A stretch of 64,000 nucleotides of DNA, from assembly GCF_007786455.1 (NCBI RefSeq), contig NZ_VNJK01000001.1:434001-498000 (forward strand). The letters are read 5' to 3'. Below are positions 54,760 to 63,265 of this stretch, in pieces. Each line of letters starts with the position of its first letter. Within the stretch, counting starts at the first letter, position 1. Position numbers and translations under genes: made by a program. The notes under the pieces were generated by a model. The model was not told the DNA's origin. It saw only the letters and a program-made list of their open reading frames with translations, and did not search any database. This DNA comes from Paenibacillus agilis (GTDB lineage Bacteria > Bacillota > Bacilli > Paenibacillales > Paenibacillaceae).

Positions 54760-55833
54760 ATGACAACTTTTACACATCAACATACACGGATTAAAAAGCA
54801 CAGGGGCATTGGAGTAGGAGCAGCGGGTATTTCGCTGCTCCTCTTGTCCATTGTTATATGTTTAGCCGTTGGGTCTGTGGATTTGCCGGTTGGAGACATC
54901 GTCCGTATTTTATTGCACCATCTGCCATGGGTAGGAGAGTATATTCCTGTTACATGGGACCCCTCCTCGGCACAAATTATGATCCATGTTCGTTTGCCGC
55001 GAGTCATTATGGCGCTGCTAGTAGGTGGTGCGCTTGGTGTATCTGGTGCTGCTTTCCAAGGCGTACTGCGCAATCCATTAGCTGATCCGTATACGTTAGG
55101 CATATCTTCGGGTGCTTCTGTGGGAGCAGCGCTGCTCATTTATTTTGGATTGCAATATGCATTCTTAGGGCAATGGACGATTCCAGTTACGGCCTTCGTA
55201 ACAGCTGTTATGGCTTTGTTTGTTGTATTAAGAATGGCAAGAGAAAATGGTAAGCTGCCGATTCAGACGCTAATCTTGTCTGGTGTGGTCATGCAATCAT
55301 TTCTGGGGGCGATTGTATCTTTCTTGGTTGCTATGTCTCAAGATGGGATCAATGAAATTTTGTTCTGGACAATGGGCAGCTTGGCGATGCGTGGTTGGTC
55401 ATATGCGGGAATATTACTGCCGTATTTTGTCGGAGGACTTATTGTGCTTATCGCCTATTCGCGTTCCCTAAATATGCTTGCATTGGGAGAGCGTCAAGCA
55501 TCACATATGGGGCTGAATGTTGAACGAACGAAATGGGTTGTTTTATTGACAGCAACCTTTGTAGCAGCGGCTGCAGTTTCTGTTGCAGGAGTTATCGGAT
55601 TTGTCGGACTGGTCGTTCCGCATCTACTGAGATTAATCATTGGGGCAGACTATCGTGCCTTGATTCCGATGTCTGCTGTGGGCGGTGCATTATATGTGCT
55701 GTGGGCAGATACGATTGCACGTACACTGCTTGCTCCGACAGAAATTCCATTGGGTGTCGTTACTTCATTCCTTGGAGCGCCATTTTTCGCCTTTTTACTT
55801 ATTCGCAACAAGCGCAAGTCGCAGGAGGGATGA
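54760..55833 (+). CDS. btuC: FecCD/BtuC-type ABC permease
   Basis: Membrane subunit, 357 residues, ten membrane segments. RLPRVIMALLVGGALGVSGAAFQGVLRNPLADPYTLGISSGAS is the family signature near the start, and GVIGFVGLVVPHLLRLIIGADYRALIPMSA near the C-terminus contacts the ATPase. Directly after btuF (17 bases); its stop overlaps the in-frame start region of the ATPase gene. Confidence 0.87.
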   Translation: MTTFTHQHTRIKKHRGIGVGAAGISLLLLSIVICLAVGSVDLPVGDIVRILLHHLPWVGEYIPVTWDPSSAQIMIHVRLPRVIMALLVGGALGVSGAAFQGVLRNPLADPYTLGISSGASVGAALLIYFGLQYAFLGQWTIPVTAFVTAVMALFVVLRMARENGKLPIQTLILSGVVMQSFLGAIVSFLVAMSQDGINEILFWTMGSLAMRGWSYAGILLPYFVGGLIVLIAYSRSLNMLALGERQASHMGLNVERTKWVVLLTATFVAAAAVSVAGVIGFVGLVVPHLLRLIIGADYRALIPMSAVGGALYVLWADTIARTLLAPTEIPLGVVTSFLGAPFFAFLLIRNKRKSQEG

Positions 55834-55835
55834 CA

Positions 55836-56699
55836 ATGACAGAGCAAAAAAGCATGAACCACTTTGTTCAAATGGCCGATGCTCGACCAGCTCTTCAAGG
55901 AGGGGTCATTTTATCCGCTCAGGCGATATCGCATGGTTATGGTAAGCTGCCTGTGTTACAGGATATTTCCCTGGAAATACACAAAGGTGAATGGCTAGGT
56001 ATTATTGGACCGAATGGCAGCGGGAAATCGACACTGTTATCCATACTATCCCGTGCTGAACAGCCGACTTCTGGTGAAGTTCAACTATATGACCGTCCTT
56101 TGGGGGCGTATAAGCGCAAGGAGTTATCACGGTTAATGGCAGTATTGCAGCAAGAAACGATTCCTCCTTTGCACTATAGCGTACGTGAAGTTGTCGAAAT
56201 GGGTCGCTTTCCTTATCAATCGTGGTGGGGAACGGAAAACGAAGATAGTGGCCCATTCATCGATCATATTATGGAACGGCTGCAACTGGAACAATTAGCA
56301 GATCGCCGAATTGATCGATTGAGTGGGGGACAGCGTCAGCGTGTCGCGCTGGCGAAGCTAATGGCGCAGTCTCCGAGTATTATTTTGTTGGATGAACCAA
56401 CGACGTATCTCGATATCCATTATCAAATGCAGTTTATGGATATCATTCGAAATTGGCAGCAGGAATGCGGATTGACTGTTGTTTCTGTACTGCATGATCT
56501 TAATTTGGCCGCACTTTATTGCGATCGAATTGCGGTTCTAAATGAAGGAATTATACATGGACAAGGAAGTGCGGAAGAGATGATCACGAGAGAATGTTTT
56601 GAACAAGTGTTTCATGTTCATGCTGAAATTGTCGATCATCCGAAAGTGAATCGTCCGCAAGTGCTTCTTTGTCCAGAAGAGTTATATAAAGCAGATTGA
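55836..56699 (+). CDS. btuD: Corrinoid ABC transporter ATPase
   Basis: ATPase partner, 287 residues. Walker A GPNGSGKST, signature LSGGQRQR, Walker B IILLDEPT, H-loop VLHDLN, typical of FepC/BtuD. The start is set at ATG 55836, six bases after AGGAGGG; an upstream in-frame stretch to 55533 overlaps btuC in another frame and is not real. cobT follows after 62 bases. Confidence 0.87.
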   Translation: MTEQKSMNHFVQMADARPALQGGVILSAQAISHGYGKLPVLQDISLEIHKGEWLGIIGPNGSGKSTLLSILSRAEQPTSGEVQLYDRPLGAYKRKELSRLMAVLQQETIPPLHYSVREVVEMGRFPYQSWWGTENEDSGPFIDHIMERLQLEQLADRRIDRLSGGQRQRVALAKLMAQSPSIILLDEPTTYLDIHYQMQFMDIIRNWQQECGLTVVSVLHDLNLAALYCDRIAVLNEGIIHGQGSAEEMITRECFEQVFHVHAEIVDHPKVNRPQVLLCPEELYKAD

Positions 56700-56761
56700 A
56701 TAGTATCTAGTCACTATCAAAGTAATGGGATTATGAAAGAATGTAATGAGGTGGAATGAAC

Positions 56762-57814
56762 ATGATGCAAACAAACTGGATTCCAGCTATTCCGAAACCA
56801 AATGAAGAAGCTCGCCAAGCTGCATTTGATCATCAGAATCAATTGACGAAGCCGCAAGGAAGTCTTGGGGTATTAGAACATTTGTCGATGCAGCTTGCTG
56901 CGATAACGGGGCAACTGGTTCCTAATATAGATAAGCGTGCTGTTATTGTTATGGCGGGTGATCATGGAGTATGTGCGGAAGGAGTGAGTGCCTTCCCTGC
57001 TGAAGTAACCCCGCAAATGGTTATGAATTTTGTACATGGAGGCGCTGCTGTTAATGTACTTGCAAGACAAGCTGGTGCTGATGTGTATTGTGTTGATATT
57101 GGCGTAAATGCTGATTTGGATCATCCGAATCTGCTGTCCCGCAAGGTAAAACGCGGCACAGCCAATATGGCTAAAGAAGCAGCAATGAGCCGCCAAGAAG
57201 CTGAAGCAGCTGTCCGTGTAGGGATCGAAGTTGCAGAGCAGCTAGTTGGTGAAGGATATCGTTTGATTGCAACTGGGGAAATGGGGATTGGCAATACGAC
57301 GGCGAGCTCTGCTATGTTATGTGCGTTTACAGGCTTGGCGCCTGAAGAAACAGTTGGTAGAGGAACTGGTATCGGCGATGAGCTGTGGAAGCACAAATGT
57401 GATGTTGTACGCCAAGCGTTACATGTAAATGCCCCAGACCCGAATGATGCTTTGGATGTGCTCGCTAAAGTCGGTGGGCTTGAAATAGGCGGTTTGGTTG
57501 GTGTCATTATTGGAGCAGCCAAGCATGGTGTTCCGGTAGTCATTGATGGATTCATTTCAAGTGTAGCTGCACTTGCGGCTGTTCGCCTTGTCCCTGAAGC
57601 CCGTCCTTATTTAATCAGTTCTCATTTGTCAGAGGAGAGAGGACATCTAGCAGTGCTTCGTGAAATGGAACTGCAGCCTGTGCTGCACTTGAATATGCGT
57701 TTAGGCGAAGGAACGGGAGCAGTGCTAGCCTTTCCGTTGATTGATGCTGCCTGCTCGATTATGCGTGAGATGGCTACATTTGCTCAGGCTGGAGTGTCGG
57801 GGAAGGAAGAATGA
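56762..57814 (+). CDS. cobT: Nicotinate-nucleotide--dimethylbenzimidazole phosphoribosyltransferase
   Basis: Activates the lower ligand base (forms alpha-ribazole-5'-phosphate) for B12. 350 residues, CobT family: QNQLTKPQGSLGVLEHLS, VVMAGDHGVCAEGVSAFP, ATGEMGIGNTTASSAM, and catalytic Glu in MRLGEGTGAVLAFPLIDAA. ATG at 56762 has seven-base spacing from GAGGTGG; the ATG at 56756 is too close. Its stop overlaps cobU (ATGA). Confidence 0.93.
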   Translation: MMQTNWIPAIPKPNEEARQAAFDHQNQLTKPQGSLGVLEHLSMQLAAITGQLVPNIDKRAVIVMAGDHGVCAEGVSAFPAEVTPQMVMNFVHGGAAVNVLARQAGADVYCVDIGVNADLDHPNLLSRKVKRGTANMAKEAAMSRQEAEAAVRVGIEVAEQLVGEGYRLIATGEMGIGNTTASSAMLCAFTGLAPEETVGRGTGIGDELWKHKCDVVRQALHVNAPDPNDALDVLAKVGGLEIGGLVGVIIGAAKHGVPVVIDGFISSVAALAAVRLVPEARPYLISSHLSEERGHLAVLREMELQPVLHLNMRLGEGTGAVLAFPLIDAACSIMREMATFAQAGVSGKEE

Positions 57815-58377
57815 GCAATCATCGCATAATCCTCGTAACAGGCGGTGCTCGCAGCGGGAAAAGCACCTTTGCCGAGAAGTATATGATGAAGTTAGCTCCA
57901 GCAGGTAGTTGTTACTATGCTACAGCAGAGCCATTTGATCAGGAAATGAAAGAACGTATAACTAGGCATCAACAAGATAGAGCACACAGTGGCTTTGCAT
58001 GGAGTGGAAAAGAATGTCCGTTAGAGCTGCCAGAGCAGCTGCAGCAGGAAATGTCCCCTTATGTGCTGGTTGATTGCCTCACGGTCTGGTTGTCCAATGA
58101 ACTGTTGGCAGTTGAGCAGCGGCCAGATAGAGATCAATTACTGATCGATCGAATGGCTCAACTCGAAGAGGCTGTACGGCAATATAACAGCAAAGGGACC
58201 GTTATTCTTGTCACAAATGAAGTAGGCAGTGGAGTTGTGCCAGCCTATGAGCTTGGACGATCATTTCGGGATCATGCGGGCAGGTTGAATCAACGTATAG
58301 CAGCAATGGCTGATGAAGTATACCTTGTGACAGCAGGAATACCGATTGAATTGAAAAGCAGGATGGTACAGCTATGA
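57811..58377 (+). CDS. cobU: Cobinamide kinase / cobinamide phosphate guanylyltransferase
   Basis: Bifunctional CobU, 188 residues: phosphorylates cobinamide and transfers GMP to make GDP-cobinamide. P-loop GGARSGKSTFAEK (11-23), YYATAEPFDQEMKERITRH with the guanylylated His, DCLTVWLSNEL, and VTNEVGSGVVPAYELGRSFRDHAG. Overlaps cobT upstream and cobS downstream by ATGA each, so the three are tightly coupled. Confidence 0.93.
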   Translation: MSNHRIILVTGGARSGKSTFAEKYMMKLAPAGSCYYATAEPFDQEMKERITRHQQDRAHSGFAWSGKECPLELPEQLQQEMSPYVLVDCLTVWLSNELLAVEQRPDRDQLLIDRMAQLEEAVRQYNSKGTVILVTNEVGSGVVPAYELGRSFRDHAGRLNQRIAAMADEVYLVTAGIPIELKSRMVQL

Positions 58378-59228
58378 AAAATCATTTTTATAGCGCCATT
58401 GCTGCGCTGCAATTTTTGACGCGTATTCCTATCCGAAAGCAAGTTCCATTTACGCCTGAAGTGCTGAAGCTGAGCACCATCTGGTTTCCATTAGCAGGTG
58501 CCGCAATCGGACTATGCATATGGCTGGCAGGAGCTGTTCTTCAGCTAGTATTACCGGCCTATCCAGCCGCCGCTTTGCTTGTATTTTTTGCGGTAGTGCT
58601 ATCAGGTGGACTGCATATGGACGGACTTATGGATACAGCAGATGGCTTGTTAAGCAACCGAGATCGTGACAGAGTCATTGAAATTATGAAGGATAGTCGA
58701 GTAGGTGCGATGGGGGTACTTGCTTGTGTTCTCGTGCTTTTGCTGCAATGGTCGCTTATTGGTGCTCTATTCGAAATGGATAGCTGGAGTCCACTTGTTA
58801 TGCTGCCATTTATAATGAGTCGCTATGTCATGGTATGGGCGATCGTTGTATATCCGCATACAGAAGCGGAATCTGGCTTAGGTCGTTATTTTATGGAGAC
58901 TAACCGTAAGCATTTGCTCGCATCGGGCGTTGTCATGCTCTTTTTATTCGGCGTATGTTTGCTTGGTACGGCGATGATCGGTTCCATGGGTTCTTATGAA
59001 CATCTCTCTATTCTAGCTATTCCAATGCATGATTTCTGGTTATGGGGAATTGTCGGGGGGATTTTACTCGTTGTTCTGTTGCTTGCTGTGACGCATTGGA
59101 TTGCTTGCGTAGTAAATCGACGGATTGGCGGATTATCAGGGGATATTTACGGTGCCATGGGTGAACTGACAGTATCAGTAGGCTTGGTGCTGCTTGTCAT
59201 TGGTGTGAAATGGCTAGGGAGCTTATGA
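58374..59228 (+). CDS. cobS: Adenosylcobinamide-GDP ribazoletransferase (cobalamin synthase)
   Basis: Membrane enzyme joining GDP-cobinamide to alpha-ribazole, completing cobalamin. 284 residues, several membrane segments; LQFLTRIPI near the N-terminus, HMDGLMDTADGLLSNRDRDRVIEIMKDSRVGAMGVL with the metal-binding Asp cluster, and a C-terminal GGLSGDIYGAMGEL motif. With the importer upstream it forms a cobinamide salvage pathway. No corrin-ring genes are here. Confidence 0.93.
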   Translation: MKNHFYSAIAALQFLTRIPIRKQVPFTPEVLKLSTIWFPLAGAAIGLCIWLAGAVLQLVLPAYPAAALLVFFAVVLSGGLHMDGLMDTADGLLSNRDRDRVIEIMKDSRVGAMGVLACVLVLLLQWSLIGALFEMDSWSPLVMLPFIMSRYVMVWAIVVYPHTEAESGLGRYFMETNRKHLLASGVVMLFLFGVCLLGTAMIGSMGSYEHLSILAIPMHDFWLWGIVGGILLVVLLLAVTHWIACVVNRRIGGLSGDIYGAMGELTVSVGLVLLVIGVKWLGSL

Positions 59229-59497
59229 TTGATCTAAGTTCTAAGGAATTGAATAGTAGGCATCGAAATAAATAACAAGTAATCGAATAAATCAGTTTTG
59301 ATGTAATAGAGTGCCTGAGTGCCCTGTATATCATTTGATATTTTTTGGTGTGAAATTGATTCGTCGGGTATCGGTTATATGCTCTTCGCTATGTTCTAGC
59401 ATCGTTGCATGAATTCCTTATTTTTCAAGGTTAAGAATGAAAGAAAAGGGGTAATGTAGCGAACAGTGGTGAATTAGTGACAGGAGCGAATAAATGT

Positions 59498-60013
59498 ATG
59501 ATTACGATACTTATTGCGATATTTCTTATCCAAATTGTATATGTGACGTTCTTCACGCTGAGAATGATCCTTACGCTGAAGAACCAACGATATTATGCAG
59601 CAGGGATAAGCTGTATTGAGATTACGATCTATGTGCTGGGTCTCAATATGGTACTGCAATATTTGAATCAGCCGATCAGCTTGATCGTATACGCCTTAGG
59701 TTACGGACTTGGTGTACTAGTCGGTACCTGGATCGAGGAGAAGATTGCGCTAGGTTATGTAACGCTGCGAATTATCGTAAACGATCCGGATACTCAGTTG
59801 GCGAATCAGCTGCGTGATTCTGGCTATGGGGTTACATGTTGGCTGGGAAGTGGCCGAGATGGCCATCGGATGATGTTTGAAGTTCTCGCCAAGCGCAAAA
59901 ATCAAAAGAAGTTGTATCAATCGATATTGGAAATGGAGCCCAAAGCGTTTATTGTAACGTATGAGCCAACACAGCTGCATGGAGGCTTCTGGACGAAGTC
60001 GACGCGAAGATAA
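59498..60013 (+). CDS. DUF2179 / UPF0316 family membrane protein
   Basis: A 171-residue protein with three N-terminal membrane segments (about 2-22, 38-58, 62-82) and a cytoplasmic DUF2179 domain, about 90-160: EEKIALGYVTLRIIV and YQSILEMEPKAFIVTYEP. Resembles B. subtilis YebE. Function unknown. The start is uncertain: ATG at 59498 is 12 bases after CAGGAG, and the GTG at 59477 overlaps that site. Confidence 0.8.
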   Translation: MITILIAIFLIQIVYVTFFTLRMILTLKNQRYYAAGISCIEITIYVLGLNMVLQYLNQPISLIVYALGYGLGVLVGTWIEEKIALGYVTLRIIVNDPDTQLANQLRDSGYGVTCWLGSGRDGHRMMFEVLAKRKNQKKLYQSILEMEPKAFIVTYEPTQLHGGFWTKSTRR

Positions 60014-60106
60014 CGAAATAACGGCAAAGACACAGACTGGTATTGAGCTTGGTGTGTCTCTAACAAAATAATTTGAGACCCTTAATGCTTAATATGTATA
60101 TGTGGA

Positions 60107-60138
60107 AGGCCGTCACTTAAAAGGTGGCGGTCTTTTTG
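60107..60138 (+). terminator. Terminator after DUF2179 gene
   Basis: GCCGTCACTT pairs with AGGTGGCGG(T), including G-U, followed by TTTTTG. Confidence 0.8.
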
Positions 60139-60273
60139 TATGTTTGTTTCAGAAGGAAGAGGAATTGAGGAATAAAGAAATAAAGAGTTAAAGAAATTAA
60201 AGAACAAAGGAAAAAGAGCTAAAATATTTAAGGATTAAAAATTAAAGAGCTAAAAGTAATAAACTTTATAAAC

Positions 60274-60316
60274 ATTCAAATAATCACTTGAATATAATAA
60301 CGAATGACAGTATAAT
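60274..60316 (+). promoter_or_regulatory. Promoter and candidate operator of CDF exporter
   Basis: TTGAAT (60288-60293) and perfect TATAAT (60311-60316), spaced 17. The -35 is one arm of the inverted repeat ATTCAA-N8-TTGAAT (60274-60293). ArsR/SmtB-type zinc sensors bind similar repeats, so metal-responsive repression is suggested. Confidence 0.5.
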
Positions 60317-60361
60317 GTGGGTATTAAGAGGAAATGTTATGGAACGAAAGGGGAACTTACT

Positions 60362-61444
60362 ATGGGCATGCATCACGGACATAGCCACGGTCATGGACAC
60401 GACCATGGGCATTCACATGGAAGGGGCGCGAATAAGAAAGCGCTGCTCTGGTCATTAATTATTATTTTCGTCTTCCTCATTGTTGAAGTAGTAGGGGGCG
60501 TAATTACGAATAGCCTTGCGTTATTGTCTGATGCAGGGCATATGTTAAGCGATGCTTCATCGCTGCTGCTCAGTTTGATTGCGATGATCTTTGCAGCTAG
60601 GAAGCCTTCACCGAAGAAGACTTATGGATTTTACAGATTTGAAATTTTAGCTGCACTCATAAATGGTATTACACTCGTTATTATTTCTGGCGTTATCCTG
60701 TGGGAAGCTTATGAACGACTTATAAATCCGCAGGAAGTAGCGAGTTTGTCGATGATGGGGATTGCATTTGCGGGTCTTTTGGCAAACATCGCAGCCGCTT
60801 ATGTACTCATGAGAGGCGATATTAAAAACAATTTGAATATGCGCAGTGCCTATTTGCATGTACTAGGTGATATGCTCGGTTCGATTGGTGCCATTGTAGC
60901 TGGATTCATTATGTGGAAGTTCGAATGGTATATAGCGGATCCGATTATTAGCATTATCGTCGCAATTCTTATCATTTTAAGTGCATGGCGTGTCACTAGA
61001 GATTCGGTGAACGTACTGATGGAAGGTACCCCATCTCGATTAAATACGGAGGAAGTAAGTTCAACGTTAGCTGGCATTTCAGGAGTTACCGATGTTCACG
61101 ACCTTCATATTTGGACGGTGACTTCAGGATTCGACGTAGTAAGCTGTCATTTGAAAGTTAAGGACGGGACAGATAGTTATCTTGTATTAAATGAGGCGCT
61201 AAAGCTCTTGAAGGAAAAGTATGAGATTGATCATGCTACCGTTCAGATTGAAGACTCCTCGGTGCAGCATGGGGATCTAATATGTGAAGTTGGGCCGCAA
61301 GCGGGAGAGCAGCATGATCATAATCATGAAGATGATGAGAGTGGACATGAACATAGCCATAAACATGATCACGGACACGATCATAGTGGCCACAAACACG
61401 ATCACAAACCTAATCATAAAGATCATGGACATAAACACGAATAG
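60362..61444 (+). CDS. CDF zinc/cadmium exporter (CzcD-like) with His-rich ends
   Basis: Cation-diffusion-facilitator antiporter of the CzcD group, 360 residues, six membrane segments. Both HxxxD sites of the transport metal centre are present: HMLSD in segment two and HVLGD in segment five, the Zn/Cd type. A cytoplasmic ferredoxin-like domain follows (about 215-290). The N-terminus (first 20 residues) and the last about 45 residues are packed with His (H-D-H and H-K-H pairs). ATG at 60362 follows AAAGGGG; an upstream ATG at 60317 lacks a site. Confidence 0.92.
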   Translation: MGMHHGHSHGHGHDHGHSHGRGANKKALLWSLIIIFVFLIVEVVGGVITNSLALLSDAGHMLSDASSLLLSLIAMIFAARKPSPKKTYGFYRFEILAALINGITLVIISGVILWEAYERLINPQEVASLSMMGIAFAGLLANIAAAYVLMRGDIKNNLNMRSAYLHVLGDMLGSIGAIVAGFIMWKFEWYIADPIISIIVAILIILSAWRVTRDSVNVLMEGTPSRLNTEEVSSTLAGISGVTDVHDLHIWTVTSGFDVVSCHLKVKDGTDSYLVLNEALKLLKEKYEIDHATVQIEDSSVQHGDLICEVGPQAGEQHDHNHEDDESGHEHSHKHDHGHDHSGHKHDHKPNHKDHGHKHE

Positions 61445-61552
61445 CGCTAAAAATAAAAATTATGAACATGATCACCAGCACAGCAAGCATAATAATGGCA
61501 ACGATTCACGAAATGGAATTTCTATTTCATAAACAAACAAAACATATAGCGA

Positions 61553-61603
61553 AAAAATGGCGGTACAGGGTTAGCATTTCTCTCCCTGTACCGCCATTTT
61601 TAT
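61553..61603. terminator. Perfect terminator between CDF exporter and regulator
   Basis: An 18-base perfect stem (61553-61570 with 61584-61601), A-run on one side and T-run on the other, between convergent genes. Confidence 0.92.
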
Positions 61604-61698
61604 ATTTACGCATTTTTTGCCCCATGAAGAAAGCGTGCACTGCATCTCAGTATCCCTAATAACCTTGCAACGCTTGGCGCTCGGGGGAGCCGCCTTCC

Positions 61699-63087
61699 TT
61701 ATTCAAGCTCATACTGGCGGAGCTTGTAATACAAAGCACCGCGCGAGATGCCTAGCATCCGGGCAGCGCGTGCCTTGTTGCCCTGCGCGCGTTTGAGCGC
61801 GTCGCCAATGCGGCTGCGCTCCATTTCCTCGGAATGAGCGCTCAATGGCAGCTCATCCTCGGTCAGCTCAGCGAGCGTCGTCAGCCGCGCATAGTCCGGC
61901 AGCTCCTTCGCTGAAATGGTGCTTGCGCTCGCCTCATGCGCGGCGAGTACGGCATGCTCCATTGCACTGCGCAGCTGCGGCAAGTTGTTCGGCCAATCAT
62001 AGGCCGCTACTTGCGCCATGGCGTCGTGCTGGAGCGCAGGCTGCGGGAAACCGTATTTATCCGCGGCTTCCGCAATGTACAAGTTGCACAGCTGCGGCAG
62101 CTCTTCTTCACGTTCACGCACGGCAGGCACATGGTGCTGCACGAACGTGTAGTACAGCGCTGGTAGCCAAGTTACCGGCAGCTCCGTATCTTCCTCACGC
62201 TGCGCTGCGCCTGTATACGTTGCAATAATGCGGCAGCGGAAGGTGAGCTGCGTATTGCCTTTCATGCGGCTATAGCTGCCGCTTGTCAGCATATCTTGCA
62301 GCTTCTCTTGCACAGGCAGCGGCAGCAGGTCGACATCTTTTAGGAATAAGATGCCGTTCTCCGCTTGATCTAGCTTCCCAGGCCGCTCACTATCGCCTTC
62401 GCCTTGATAGCCGAATAACTCGGCCTCAAGCATACCCTCAGGCATGTTCGCACAGCTCATGGTGACAAACAGACCTTCCAGCTCTAATTGCTCGTATATC
62501 CATTCTGCACAGCTGCGTCTGCCTGATCCAGCCTCGCCAGTAAGCAGCAGTGGTCGATTTCGCTCCACGACGAGTTTTGCTCGATGGAGTTGTTCAGGCT
62601 TAAATGGTGCTACGACGGAAACGAACTTGTCAGCATCGGATTTTCGATACATTTCTGCACTTAACTTGACGTAAGAGGTCATATTGCTTTCGATTGCAAT
62701 TGCACCGAGTAGCTGACCCTCCGCATCGAATATGGGACTCGTATTGATCATAACGTGTACGCCTGGGCGCGGCTCATGATATAGCTGACGAATCGGAGTG
62801 CGGCTCTCCATTACTTGAAACAGCATAATCGATTCCCTTTGGAAAAATTCTGCGATTCGCTTCCCAATGATCGTTTCGCGGGATATACCGTACATGATCT
62901 CTGCTTGATGATTCCAATATAGGACGATTCCATCCTTATCCACGACTGTGACTGCATCATTCACCGTTTCGAGCAGTCCATTAAGCAGTGCGTGCTGTTC
63001 TAATGCTGTCCAAGACTGGACAGGTTCCTGTTGATTCAGTTCTAGCCTCATATCAAATATGTCCTCTCCACAATAGCTGTTGTCCAT
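61699..63087 (-). CDS. PAS / AAA+ / Fis-type HTH regulator with degenerate sigma-54 motifs
   Basis: A 462-residue regulator built like RocR-type enhancer-binding proteins: PAS about 33-140, AAA+ about 165-385, Fis helix-turn-helix about 415-460 (DALKRAQGNKARAARMLGISRGALYYKL). The AAA part is degenerate: Walker A GEAGSGRRS has Arg for Lys190, Walker B GILFLKDVD has Lys/Asp for Asp/Glu, and ELFGYQGEG lacks the GAFTGA loop that contacts sigma-54. So it may regulate without sigma-54. It is divergent from proline dehydrogenase, its likely target. The 3' half is G+C-rich. Confidence 0.85.
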   Translation of the reverse strand: MDNSYCGEDIFDMRLELNQQEPVQSWTALEQHALLNGLLETVNDAVTVVDKDGIVLYWNHQAEIMYGISRETIIGKRIAEFFQRESIMLFQVMESRTPIRQLYHEPRPGVHVMINTSPIFDAEGQLLGAIAIESNMTSYVKLSAEMYRKSDADKFVSVVAPFKPEQLHRAKLVVERNRPLLLTGEAGSGRRSCAEWIYEQLELEGLFVTMSCANMPEGMLEAELFGYQGEGDSERPGKLDQAENGILFLKDVDLLPLPVQEKLQDMLTSGSYSRMKGNTQLTFRCRIIATYTGAAQREEDTELPVTWLPALYYTFVQHHVPAVREREEELPQLCNLYIAEAADKYGFPQPALQHDAMAQVAAYDWPNNLPQLRSAMEHAVLAAHEASASTISAKELPDYARLTTLAELTEDELPLSAHSEEMERSRIGDALKRAQGNKARAARMLGISRGALYYKLRQYELE

Positions 63088-63168
63088 ATTATGTCAAACG
63101 TAGTATTGGTTTGCAACGGTCTTTCCATTTTCCGTAGATTGTGAAATGAATTACTTCCTGTATATGTA

Positions 63169-63198
63169 TTTACAAAATAAACCACCTGTGTTTATAAT
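63169..63198 (+). promoter_or_regulatory. Sigma-A promoter of proline dehydrogenase gene
   Basis: TTTACA (63169-63174) and TATAAT (63193-63198), spaced 18. No TGGCAC-N5-TTGC sigma-54 element is visible. Downstream is an AGTGTT/AACACT inverted repeat (about 63215-63236), a possible operator or leader hairpin. Confidence 0.65.
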
Positions 63199-63265
63199 TA
63201 ATCAATAGCTAAAAAAGTGTTCAAAAATTAAACACTATTGAATGGGCTAGGGGGCGTTTTAGTAG

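Larger units (their letters stand above)
60014..60361 (+). other. Intergenic region before cation exporter
   Basis: 348 bases. It has a terminator (60107-60138), then an A/purine-rich stretch of about 120 bases with the 12-mer AAAGAGCTAAAA at 60213-60224 and again at 60244-60255, then the exporter promoter. No gene visible. Confidence 0.6.

Noticed and set aside
55533..55835. Long N-terminal extension of the btuD reading frame
   Set aside because: It overlaps btuC in another frame and has no ribosome binding site; AGGAGGG and ATG at 55836 mark the true start.
61284..61532. His/Met/Ile-rich frame overlapping the CDF exporter end
   Set aside because: It is a second-frame reading of the His-rich codons (CAT/GAT repeats) with no ribosome binding site.
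63100..63265. Sigma-54 (-24/-12) promoter for proline dehydrogenase
   Set aside because: No TGGCAC-N5-TTGC pattern found; a sigma-A promoter is present.
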